13,650 nucleotides of DNA from an uncultured Pseudomonadota bacterium (GCA_937863215.1 CALMFQ010000512.1:1-13650); one strand, 5' to 3'. Shown: positions 6,775 through 13,306, counted from the first letter of the stretch. The notes: generated from the sequence alone by a model not told the origin. Made by a program: numbers and translations.

Positions 6775-9579
6775 TCAGATCTGTTCGAGCAACTGCTTGG
6801 CAACGGTCTGGTGCTCAGTACCGCCGTCCTGCATGACCTCGGTCAGAATTTCGCGTGCGCCTTCCTTGTCGCCCATATCGATATAGGCACGCGCCAGATC
6901 GATCTTGGTTGCCATCGGATCGGAGTCGTCCAGCCCCAGATCGACTGCCGCTTGCGGTACCGGCTCCGGCGCCTCTTCCAGTGGAGGCAACTCCAGGCTG
7001 AGATCGATGTTCTCGATTTCCGGCATCGCTGCGGCCGGGGCTGCTGCAGGAGTATCCAGCTGGAAATCGAAATCGAGCATTTCCTTTTCTGCGCTGGCTG
7101 CTACCGGCACTTCAATCGCCTCCACCAGCGGCGCGGCAACTTCCGCTGCAACAGGCAATTCGACCGCAACGGCTGGAGCCTCGGCCTTCACCTCCGGCAA
7201 CGAGAAGTCACCGAGGTCGAAATCGAGCGTGTTGTCCGCCAGTGCCTCGACCTCTTCAACCGGGGCCGGCGCTGCAGCCGGTGTCACCGCAACAGCCGGC
7301 TGATCCAGATCGAAATCCAGCTCGGCTTCATCTACCGGCTCGGCCTGTACGGGTTTGGCGGCCGGTGCGGCATCCGCAAGCGGCGAACGGTCGAGGACCT
7401 GCGTTTTGGTAAACTGGCTTTCTGCCGCCACATCCGCGGACTTGTACAGCGGATTGCCCGGATCCAGATCGCGCCCCAACTGCGCAGCATTGGCCCACAA
7501 CTGCCCCTTGCCTTCGGTAGCGCCATACAGTTCGGATGCAACTTCTTCGAAGCTGGCGGTATTCTTGCGGCCCGCGTAAATTTCCAGCAACTTGAGACGG
7601 ATTTCCTGGCGGCTCGGATCCTTGGTCAACGCATCCTTGAGGATTTCTTCCGCCTGCGCATCGCGGCCGTACGCCATATAGACTTCCGCCTCGGCAATCG
7701 GATCGACCTCGTCGGTATCGATATTACCCAGCCCGGCACGGCTGAAATCGGTCAGGAATGAGCTTTCGGTGGCATTGGTATTGATGATTGCGCCACCGGT
7801 ATTACCGAGCACGGTATTGGCGCGCAGATCGCCACCGGTAATGATGCTGTCTTCAAACGACGGACGCTTGCGCCGCTTGGCGATGAAGAATGCCGCACCG
7901 CCCAGCAGGCCGATGCCGGCAAGCCCGCCGCCCACCAGCAACGGGTTTTCCATCAGGCTGTCAAACATGCCCGGCTCGGCCGGTGCAACCTCGACCGGCT
8001 TCTTGTGCTGCACCGGCTTGGCAGGTTTGGCCGGTTTTGCTGCCTCCGGCGGAGGCGCAACCGGTGCTGCGGGAGCAGCCGCTTCTGGCGCAGCCGGAGC
8101 AGGTGCGGCCGCAGGAGCAGCCGGCTCGGCCGGTTTCGCTGCAGCAGCAGATGCGGCTGGCGCAGCAGCCTTCGCCGCCTCGGCCGGCTTCGCCGACTGG
8201 GCTTGCAGATCGGCTCCGGACTTGTTCTTCATTTCCAGCAGCTTCTGCATCTCGGAGATGTTTTTCTGCAGGTTGGTCACGCGATCATTGGCATCTTTCA
8301 ATGCCTTTTCGCGCGCAATCTGTTCTTCTGCGGCAGCATTCTTGTCAGCAACATCCTTGCCGCCAGCCCCACCTTTGCCCTTGACATCACCACGCGACAG
8401 CTTCAGCACTTCCTTGCTGGCACCAGCCGGTGGCGCAGCCTTGTCTTCCACTTTGGCGGCAAGCTTGCCGCTGGAACTGGACTTGGCGCCGCCTTCTCCT
8501 TCAACCGGAGCCTTGGCAACGGTTTCGGCCAGCTTCTGGCGATAACTGTTCCAGTCGGCAGAATGAGTCTTGATCTCCTTGACCGCCTGCTCCGGAGAAA
8601 TCGCTTCGACCTTCTCCTTGCTCGGCACCGACAATATCTTGCCGGCACGCAGGCGGTTCATATTACCTTTCAGGAATGCATCCTGATTATCCTGATACAG
8701 GCCGACCAGCATCTGCTCAAGGCTGATGCCTTCCGGCTTGGTCTTGCCGGCGATTTGTGCCAGAGTCTCGCCCGGCTTGACCTTGTAGCCTTCAGCGGTT
8801 TCGGTTTCCGGCTTCGGTTTTGGCTCGGCCGCAGGCTTGGCCTTGCGGGCGATGATCGGAGCCGGTTTAGGTTCTTCCTTCGGTTTGGCTTCCTCTTTGG
8901 CAGCAGCCTTGGCTTCGGCGGCGGCTTTGGCATCCGCTGCTGCCTTGGCGTCTGCAGCCGCCTTTGCTTCAGCGGCAGCCTTGGCATCGGCCTTGGCGGT
9001 CTTGAACGCTTCCGGCATGCCCGGCTCGTCCACACGCGGCCCCTTGCGGGCAAAACTGCGTCCAGGCTTGCCGCTGGTTGCACCTGCGGCGGCGCTCTGC
9101 TGTTTTGCCAGGCTGTCGCTGGTCACCACCTGAGTCTGTGGTACACGCGACTGGTCGATCTTCGGCGACTGATCGCCAAGCGGATCGAGCAAGGCAGTAA
9201 ATTCGCGTACCAGACGGCCGGTCTGCCAATTCAATTCGATCAGCACATCAATGAATGGCTCACCGACCGGATTATTGGAGGTCACCTTTACATAGCGCGT
9301 GCCGTTCGGCCGTTTTTCCACCGAGAACTTCAGGCCGGACAAATGGGACGGATATTGCAGCTGCGCCTCGCGGAACATTTCCGGCGAAGCCAGACGCGCG
9401 GTCATGCCGGCCAGCTCGTCGTCCTGCACCGATACCAGATCAATTTCGGCAAGCAATGGCTGACCGAGGCCGGAAAGCACATTCATCTTGCCCATACCAG
9501 CGCCGACCGCCAAGGTGGGTGCACCGAGCAGCGCACAGGCAAGCACGCATGCCTTAATCTTTGATCTTATCCGCACCAT
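6775..9579 (-). CDS. fimV: FimV, peptidoglycan-binding polar hub / type IV pilus assembly protein
   Basis: FimV/HubP proteins are inner-membrane proteins that bind peptidoglycan, sit at the cell pole, and help assemble the type IV pilus secretin and polar signalling proteins. This one has 934 residues. A signal peptide (about 1-26) leads into the conserved FimV N-terminal domain (about 28-135, including LSGLGQPLLAEIDL). An Ala/Lys repeat tract (196-228) precedes a LysM domain (about 265-319, YKVKPGETLAQIA). Then come a coiled coil (about 415-450), an Ala/Pro-rich linker (460-535), one membrane segment (about 547-567, then KRRKR) and an acidic cytoplasmic part. The cytoplasmic part has a TPR-like block (626-680, DPIAEAEVYMAYGRDAQAEE) and the FimV C-terminal repeat (887-934). 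The ATG at 9579 has AGGA upstream and yields a proper signal peptide; an in-frame ATG at 9639 would bury it. It is followed by its own terminator. Confidence 0.95.
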   Translation of the reverse strand: MVRIRSKIKACVLACALLGAPTLAVGAGMGKMNVLSGLGQPLLAEIDLVSVQDDELAGMTARLASPEMFREAQLQYPSHLSGLKFSVEKRPNGTRYVKVTSNNPVGEPFIDVLIELNWQTGRLVREFTALLDPLGDQSPKIDQSRVPQTQVVTSDSLAKQQSAAAGATSGKPGRSFARKGPRVDEPGMPEAFKTAKADAKAAAEAKAAADAKAAADAKAAAEAKAAAKEEAKPKEEPKPAPIIARKAKPAAEPKPKPETETAEGYKVKPGETLAQIAGKTKPEGISLEQMLVGLYQDNQDAFLKGNMNRLRAGKILSVPSKEKVEAISPEQAVKEIKTHSADWNSYRQKLAETVAKAPVEGEGGAKSSSSGKLAAKVEDKAAPPAGASKEVLKLSRGDVKGKGGAGGKDVADKNAAAEEQIAREKALKDANDRVTNLQKNISEMQKLLEMKNKSGADLQAQSAKPAEAAKAAAPAASAAAAKPAEPAAPAAAPAPAAPEAAAPAAPVAPPPEAAKPAKPAKPVQHKKPVEVAPAEPGMFDSLMENPLLVGGGLAGIGLLGGAAFFIAKRRKRPSFEDSIITGGDLRANTVLGNTGGAIINTNATESSFLTDFSRAGLGNIDTDEVDPIAEAEVYMAYGRDAQAEEILKDALTKDPSRQEIRLKLLEIYAGRKNTASFEEVASELYGATEGKGQLWANAAQLGRDLDPGNPLYKSADVAAESQFTKTQVLDRSPLADAAPAAKPVQAEPVDEAELDFDLDQPAVAVTPAAAPAPVEEVEALADNTLDFDLGDFSLPEVKAEAPAVAVELPVAAEVAAPLVEAIEVPVAASAEKEMLDFDFQLDTPAAAPAAAMPEIENIDLSLELPPLEEAPEPVPQAAVDLGLDDSDPMATKIDLARAYIDMGDKEGAREILTEVMQDGGTEHQTVAKQLLEQI
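8896..8985 (-). repeat. Five tandem 18-bp units coding (AKAAAx)n in FimV
   Basis: Residues 199-228 of FimV are five hexapeptides of the form A-K-A-A-A-D/E/K, encoded by degenerate 18-base units using mixed alanine codons. The segment resembles the TolA-type periplasmic helix and probably acts as a long helical spacer between the N-terminal domain and LysM. Tandem units like this can vary in copy number between strains. The codon differences suggest the array is not freshly expanded. Confidence 0.8.
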
Positions 9580-9756
9580 TAATACATCCTGTCCCAAAAA
9601 AATGACGTGTAAATTATCATCCCGCGTAAGGCCACGCAAGCAATCTAGAGCCTTGCCTCCAAAACGCGGTGCATCCAGTTAATACTATATAAAAAAGCAC
9701 TGATTTGAATGTTTTCCAGGTAATCAGTTCCCTTTATAGCTGATTTTTTTGACTAT

Positions 9757-9802
9757 CTGCCGCTTGCCGGCATTTCGCGGCGCCAGGCGGCAACAGCGGC
9801 AG
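9757..9802. repeat. Large imperfect inverted repeat downstream of the minus-strand L,D-transpeptidase gene
   Basis: CTGCCGCT (9757-9764) pairs exactly with AGCGGCAG (9795-9802). The stem continues inward with TGCCG (9765-9769) against CGGCA (9788-9792) across a two-base bulge. It lies about 47-92 bases beyond the transpeptidase stop and could be the folded 3' end of that message, but no T tract follows it on the minus strand, so it is not called a terminator. The rest of the 9580-9848 gap is AT-rich near 9600-9750 and must hold the fimV promoter. A GATAAT on the minus strand (9613-9618) is a possible -10 without a good -35. Confidence 0.6.
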
Positions 9803-9848
9803 CGACGTCCGGCATGCAACATAAATGGCTCAAATCGCAGCGCGACGA

Positions 9849-10982
9849 TTAATTCCTCGATTGACCTGCCCGCGCCCCGTCCTCGGCGCCATCGCCAGAG
9901 CCGGCTGGCGCTGCAGTCTCACGCGGCGCCGCCTTGCCCGGCTCGTAATCCGGCAAGGCGGCAGTGTTGGCATCGATACCATACGGCTCGTACTCGTAAC
10001 GTTCTGCCGCAATTGCAGCGATCTGATCGGCGACAGAAGTCATGCCGAGCTGGATTCCGTGCGGCAGGCTGACCGGATTTTCCGCCAGCCATTGCACCCG
10101 GCCCCAGTCGATATCGCGGCGCTGCGTTGCCGGCAGACTCAGCAGCTCGCCCAGCAACGGCTGCAATGCGGCCACCGCACGCGTCTGCTTGCTCAAGGCG
10201 CTTGGATACTCGTTCAGCGGCAGATAGGACATCATGTACCAGTGCTGCTTATCTTTGCCAATCACGAACGGCTCATCGATAAAACGCACCGGCGTGCCGA
10301 GCGGGATATTCGGAAAAACCTCCGCCGCGTCTTCCGGATACAGGTGCAGACAGCCATGGCTGACACGCAGGCCTATGCCCCACGGGCGGTTGGTGGCATG
10401 GATGAAAATCGATGGGAATCCGGTCTTGAGCGCCAGCATTCCCATCGGGTTGTCGCGCCCGGGCGGAAAATACTCTGGCAACTCCTCGCCGGACTCCTGC
10501 CGATGCTCTTCGCGGATACTCTTGGGGACGAACCACGCCGGATCCTTGTATTTGGCGATCAGCTTCGACTCTCCCAGCGGCGTCGACCAGCCTTCGCGCG
10601 CAATGCCCACCGGGTAGGTCACCACTTCCGGCCGCTGGCCTTTGCGCACCGGCGGGAAGTAATACAGCCGGCGTTGCGGCAAATTGACTACAATCCCCTT
10701 CCACGGCTTGGGCGGCAGAATGTAGCGGGTCGGCACGACGACCCGGGCATCTTTGCCAGGAGTCCACACCGACATACCCGGATTGGCGTTGGCGATTTCC
10801 TCGTAGCCGACGTCGAAATGACGGGCGATATCCAGCAGGGTATTGTCCGGGGTTGGAACGACTACGCGGATTTCGCCCACCATGGTCGAACCGTCTTCCG
10901 GCAACGGGAAAGTACTGGCGAATGCAGAGCACGCGCCAACGACCAGCAGGGCACAACACAGGTTTTTCACGACATGTTTCAT
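9849..10982 (-). CDS. L,D-transpeptidase of the ErfK/YbiS/YcfS/YnhG type
   Basis: Enzymes of this family attack the L-centre/meso-DAP bond of peptidoglycan tetrapeptides through a cysteine, forming 3-3 cross-links or attaching Braun-type lipoprotein. The 377-residue product has a signal sequence (1-22; VGAC at 15-18 is a possible but imperfect lipobox) and a LysM-like segment (about 34-86, NTLLDIARHFDVGYEEIANA). A YkuD catalytic domain (about 95-238) follows, with IFIHATN (His195) and RVSHGCLHLYPED (His209, Cys211). A C-terminal extension ends in an Ala/Gly/Pro-rich tail. The frame is open far upstream, but the ATG at 10982 is the one that gives the export signal. No clear ribosome binding site is visible. 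Its first nine bases overlap, head to head, the start of a second L,D-transpeptidase gene on the plus strand. Confidence 0.92.
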   Translation of the reverse strand: MKHVVKNLCCALLVVGACSAFASTFPLPEDGSTMVGEIRVVVPTPDNTLLDIARHFDVGYEEIANANPGMSVWTPGKDARVVVPTRYILPPKPWKGIVVNLPQRRLYYFPPVRKGQRPEVVTYPVGIAREGWSTPLGESKLIAKYKDPAWFVPKSIREEHRQESGEELPEYFPPGRDNPMGMLALKTGFPSIFIHATNRPWGIGLRVSHGCLHLYPEDAAEVFPNIPLGTPVRFIDEPFVIGKDKQHWYMMSYLPLNEYPSALSKQTRAVAALQPLLGELLSLPATQRRDIDWGRVQWLAENPVSLPHGIQLGMTSVADQIAAIAAERYEYEPYGIDANTAALPDYEPGKAAPRETAAPAGSGDGAEDGARAGQSRN

Positions 10983-11543
10983 GGCAATCGAATCAGTATT
11001 TCCGCATGGATCGGGGTGATATCGGGTTTGCTGCTGACTGGAGCAGCCTGGGCGCAGGATTCGGTCTGGATCGACGTCAACACTGCGGATGCAAGTGTGA
11101 TTGTACGCGATGAGCAAAACAATGCCCTCGCCCGCTTCGAGCAGATATCCATCGGCCGCGGTGGCACCAGCAGTTTTCATCGGCGCGGCGACAGCACTAC
11201 GCCGCTGGGCGAATATCGTGTTACCGCAATTCTGGGCAGCAAGCGCTACAACACGTTCATTGCGCTCGGTTATCCGAACGTACAGCAGGCAGATCAGGCG
11301 TTGGCACGTGGCACGATCAGCGCGGCGGAACACCGCCGCTTGCTCGACGCCGACGCCGAAGGCACGACACCGCCCGCCACCACCGCACTGGGCGGCAACA
11401 TCGGTCTGCATGGTCTGGGCGACGGCGACATCCGCATCCACCAGCAAATGAACTGGACACGCGGCTGTGTGGCGCTTACCAATGAGCAGATCAAACAACT
11501 GCTGACCTGGATCACGCCGGGTACCCGGGTAGTCGTTCACTGA
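10974..11543 (+). CDS. Small L,D-transpeptidase (YkuD family, WTxGC subgroup)
   Basis: A 189-residue exported protein. Its signal peptide runs from 1 to about 27 (hydrophobic core WIGVISGLLLTGAAWA, cleavage before QDS). The remainder is a single YkuD domain with TPLGEYRV (76-83), LHGLG (His146), RIHQ (His156) and NWTRGCVALTN, where Cys165 should be the catalytic nucleophile. This subgroup has T/R in place of the S-H before the Gly-Cys pair and is distinct from the larger transpeptidase on the other strand. The frame is open upstream to 9825, but that part is the antisense of the other gene; the ATG at 10974 gives the signal peptide. Only a poor Shine-Dalgarno (AGG, eleven bases away) is seen. 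It converges on the alanine-zipper lipoprotein gene, with a strong hairpin over its stop codon. Confidence 0.9.
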   Translation: MFHGNRISISAWIGVISGLLLTGAAWAQDSVWIDVNTADASVIVRDEQNNALARFEQISIGRGGTSSFHRRGDSTTPLGEYRVTAILGSKRYNTFIALGYPNVQQADQALARGTISAAEHRRLLDADAEGTTPPATTALGGNIGLHGLGDGDIRIHQQMNWTRGCVALTNEQIKQLLTWITPGTRVVVH

Positions 11544-11560
11544 CGCCAACGGCTACCCGG
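11525..11560. terminator. Hairpin between convergent genes (possible bidirectional terminator without T tract)
   Basis: CCGGGTAGTCGTT (11525-11537) pairs with AACGGCTACCCGG (11548-11560) over 13 bp with one G-U wobble and a ten-base loop that contains the TGA stop of the plus-strand transpeptidase. The position between two convergent genes 30 bases apart suits a shared 3' end. Neither side has a T run, so ending may need Rho or the hairpin may only block exonucleases. Confidence 0.55.
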
Positions 11561-11573
11561 CACCGTCCAGCAC

Positions 11574-11957
11574 TTACTTCATCATCGCCTTCTTGAACAT
11601 CCGGTCGATACGCTCGTTGACCTGCTCGGCCGATTTTTCCGCCTGTTTCGACGCATCGATGGCACGCTGCGATGCCTGTTTGGCATCGGCGGCAGCCGCC
11701 TTGGCCTCACCGGCTGCCTGCGAAGTTTTCTGCGCCGCACTCAGCGCATCGTTCGCAGTTGCTTCGATCGCCTGCAACCTGGCATTGGCAGCATCGGCAG
11801 CAGCCTGAGCGTTGGCTGCCGCCGCCAGCGCCTTGCTGGCGCTCTGGTTGGCACGTTCGGCCTCGGCCTTGACTGCGGCCAGATCGCCATTACTGGCACA
11901 ACCTGCCAGCAGGCCGATTGCGGCGGCGGTTACGGCAAATTTAGCGAGTTGCATCAT
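11574..11957 (-). CDS. OprI/Lpp-like alanine-zipper outer-membrane lipoprotein
   Basis: A 127-residue lipoprotein: MMQLAKFAVTAAAIGLLAGC gives a signal peptide with a good lipobox (LAGC, lipidated Cys20). The mature part of 108 residues is almost all alanine-rich heptads (ALAAAAN, AQAAADA, ALSAAQK, AKAAAAD and so on), the pattern of a trimeric alanine-zipper coiled coil. It ends NERIDRMFKKAMMK, similar to the end of Pseudomonas OprI and E. coli Lpp, including the terminal lysine that L,D-transpeptidases join to peptidoglycan in Lpp. It is nearly twice the mature length of those proteins, so it could span a wider periplasm or fold back. The ATG at 11957 has GGGAG five bases upstream. Covalent anchoring is inferred from the terminal Lys and the neighbouring transpeptidase genes. 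Confidence 0.85.
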   Translation of the reverse strand: MMQLAKFAVTAAAIGLLAGCASNGDLAAVKAEAERANQSASKALAAAANAQAAADAANARLQAIEATANDALSAAQKTSQAAGEAKAAAADAKQASQRAIDASKQAEKSAEQVNERIDRMFKKAMMK

Positions 11958-11990
11958 TTCGTCTCCCATCAAAAAGATTGATAAACACCA

Positions 11991-12267
11991 CTACTCAAGC
12001 AATTCCGTGCCCGGCAGATTCAAAAAGCCCGATCCGTGCACGGTCGATACGCATTCCTGAACATGGGGTAACGGCGCCGCACAGGCCACACGGACCGACC
12101 CGGCGTGCGCCGATGCAATCCCGGTCAAGATACTGTCGCACCGCCCATTGTGGCAAGGCCGCAATGCCGCGCCCAGATACCCGGCTTGCAACGCATCGGT
12201 GCACTACCAGCGCCGGGCGATGCGCCAGAACTGCCAATTCATATAAATTATCATTATAAAACAGCAA
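11991..12267 (-). pseudogene. Probable remnant of a LysR-family regulator (C-terminal end, frameshifted)
   Basis: Two overlapping minus-strand frames together read like the end of a LysR-type (MetR-like) effector-binding domain. The first (open at 12267-11995) contains VSGRGIAALPQWAVRQYLDR, resembling the GRGVAALP-WAV-YL segment of such regulators. About 120 bases further on, the homology-like signal moves to the other frame (ending at 11991), with LPHVQECVSTV and GFLNLPGTELLE, resembling the usual C-terminus. One frame cannot give both, so a small indel near 12080-12115 is inferred. The N-terminal helix-turn-helix and most of the effector domain are absent: upstream lies the promoter and start of the NlpC/P60 gene. 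The call rests on remembered family patterns. The alternative is chance coding-like sequence in the 340-base gap between the lipoprotein and NlpC genes. Confidence 0.5.
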
Positions 12268-12282
12268 GTCATGAACTATACT
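12254..12282 (+). promoter_or_regulatory. Candidate sigma-70 promoter of the NlpC/P60 gene
   Basis: TATACT (12277-12282) is a good -10. At 17 bases' spacing stands TTATAA (12254-12259), a weak -35, in an AT-rich patch. Transcription would start near 12289, which supports the ATG at 12313 over the GTG at 12298 as translation start. Confidence 0.4.
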
Positions 12283-12312
12283 TAAAGCGTTTTCACCGTG
12301 AAGTATCTATTC

Positions 12313-12864
12313 ATGCGCACACCCCGACCACTGCTGCTGGCCTGCCTGATCGCCGCACTACCCGGCTGCGCCAGTCGTACACCTGTGACACATGTGGCAG
12401 CACCGAAGCAGCAACTCGCTGCTGCGCCGGCAAAAGTGGCGGCACCACAGCCTTCCAGGCCGGAAGCCAACGCCGACAATTTTGGCGGCACCGCCATGGA
12501 AGTAGTGTTGTATGCACTGGGGCTGCTGAATATCGACTACCGCTTTGGCGGTGCCAATCCGGAAAGCGGGCTCGATTGCAGCGGTATGGTCAGTTATATC
12601 TATCGCCAGGCAGCCGGCATCAGCCTGCCGCACAACGCGGCACAAATAGCCCAACTCGGCCGCGAAGTCGAGCGCCAGCAACTGGAGCCGGGCGATCTGG
12701 TTTTCTTCAATACCCGCAACAAGCCGTTCTCGCACGTCGGCATTTATATCGGTGACGAAAGGTTCGTCCATGCCCCGGCCACCAACGGCCAGATCAAGGT
12801 CAGCAGCCTGCGCAACAGCTACTTCGCCAGCCGTTACGAAGGTGGCCGGCGCTACCTGAACTAA
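12313..12864 (+). CDS. NlpC/P60-family peptidoglycan endopeptidase lipoprotein
   Basis: Enzymes of this family cut the D-Glu-gamma-DAP or DAP-D-Ala cross-peptide bonds of peptidoglycan (Spr/MepS, NlpC). The 183-residue protein has a lipoprotein-type signal (LPGC, Cys19), a short Ala/Pro linker (20-55) and one NlpC/P60 domain (about 60-183). The triad is readable: LDCSGMVSYIY with Cys89, FSHVGIYIG with His141 and RFVHAPATNG with His153. PGDLVFF (126-132) is also typical. A GTG at 12298 would add five residues (MKYLF); the ATG is preferred because of the candidate promoter position, though its ribosome binding site is weak. It is transcribed away from the lipoprotein gene. Its role is inferred as envelope remodelling alongside the nearby transpeptidases. 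Confidence 0.92.
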   Translation: MRTPRPLLLACLIAALPGCASRTPVTHVAAPKQQLAAAPAKVAAPQPSRPEANADNFGGTAMEVVLYALGLLNIDYRFGGANPESGLDCSGMVSYIYRQAAGISLPHNAAQIAQLGREVERQQLEPGDLVFFNTRNKPFSHVGIYIGDERFVHAPATNGQIKVSSLRNSYFASRYEGGRRYLN

Positions 12865-12969
12865 GGTATCCATTTAGGCGCACAGCAACACCGGCTGGCC
12901 ACAAAAATCGCCCCGGCCGGCAGCAGAATTGCCTTCCGCAGCATAAAATCAGCGACAAAATCCCTGCGC

Positions 12970-12983
12970 TTGATGTGGATCAA
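12970..12983 (+). promoter_or_regulatory. Perfect FNR-type binding site
   Basis: TTGATGTGGATCAA matches the FNR/ANR consensus TTGAT-N4-ATCAA at all ten defined bases, and the dyad extends one base each side (GCTTGAT / ATCAAGC). Its centre (12976.5) is 41.5 bases before A13018, the usual class II activator distance. CAATAT (13006-13011) then stands where the -10 should be, matching the consensus at its most conserved second and sixth positions. It is 105 bases past the NlpC stop and faces the candidate small RNA, not a protein gene. Confidence 0.7.
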
Positions 12984-13017
12984 GCCACAGTACGGCGATT
13001 GATGCCAATATGCGCTC

Positions 13018-13090
13018 AGAAGGTTATGCCTTCTGCTTGTGTATCTCCAGTGGTTAGATTGCAAGGGGCCGATTGGCCCCTTCTTTTTTT
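13018..13090 (+). ncRNA. Candidate FNR-activated small RNA, about 73 nt
   Basis: From the start predicted by the FNR box, the transcript would open with a hairpin (AGAAGG at 13018-13023 with CCTTCT at 13029-13034, loop TTATG). It continues with an unpaired segment of about 28 bases (13035-13062) containing ATCTCC, complementary to Shine-Dalgarno cores. It ends in a strong intrinsic terminator (13063-13090). No credible open reading frame lies inside. The layout parallels the FNR-family-activated small RNAs FnrS (enterobacteria), AniS (Neisseria) and PhrS (Pseudomonas, via ANR), though I recognise no sequence match to them. The alternative is that the terminator simply ends a long 3' untranslated region of the NlpC/P60 gene. 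Confidence 0.55.
13063..13090 (+). terminator. Strong rho-independent terminator
   Basis: AAGGGGCC (13063-13070) pairs perfectly with GGCCCCTT (13075-13082) around a GATT loop, followed by CTTTTTTT. It is oriented for plus-strand transcription and lies about 200 bases past the NlpC/P60 stop, so it ends either the proposed small RNA, the nlpC-family message, or both. From 13091 to 13306 I see no gene: the sequence is GC-rich to about 13255, with no credible frame, then AT-rich leading into the H-NS promoter. Confidence 0.92.
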
Positions 13091-13306
13091 GTCCGTTCAA
13101 TCACTTGGCGGATTTTCCTGCATCAGCGGAAGCCATTCCGCCCCTCCTGTCTTGTTCTCTCCGCTTGCAGCAAGCATCGCCGACGCCGGACTGTCGTTGC
13201 GCGACAATACCCCTACCGGCCTACCTGTCCAGCACCGACCAATTCGCACTCTAAAGGCGTTCCGTTCGTGTTCGCATTTATTTACAAAAAAATAATTAAT
13301 TAACGT

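Noticed and set aside
5830..7761. Long plus-strand open frame (643 codons) opposite truA, the CbiQ-like gene and fimV
   Set aside because: Composition is Gln/Arg/His-rich with no domain character. It is the antisense shadow of well-supported minus-strand genes and crosses their boundaries and terminator.
8005..9564. Plus-strand open frame of 519 codons opposite fimV
   Set aside because: Arg/Leu/Gly/Phe-rich antisense of the Ala/Lys/Pro-rich FimV linker and repeats; an effect of codon bias, not a gene.
9722..9750. Plus-strand AATCAG / CTGATT hairpin followed by a T run
   Set aside because: Only a 6-bp AT-rich stem with a 12-base loop and no plus-strand gene upstream to terminate; probably chance in AT-rich fimV promoter DNA.
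9825..10973. Upstream open extension of the plus-strand L,D-transpeptidase frame
   Set aside because: It is antisense to the other transpeptidase and would bury the signal peptide; the true start is placed at 10974.
10983..11549. Upstream open extension of the minus-strand L,D-transpeptidase frame
   Set aside because: It is antisense to the plus-strand transpeptidase and would bury the export signal.
12861..13100. 79-codon minus-strand frame over the same gap
   Set aside because: It starts beyond the terminator hairpin, has no Shine-Dalgarno, and its product is low-credibility, basic and Cys-rich; better explained as noncoding.
12975..13295. 106-codon plus-strand frame after the NlpC/P60 gene
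   Set aside because: It starts inside the FNR box dyad, runs through a strong terminator, and has no ribosome binding site or domain-like sequence.
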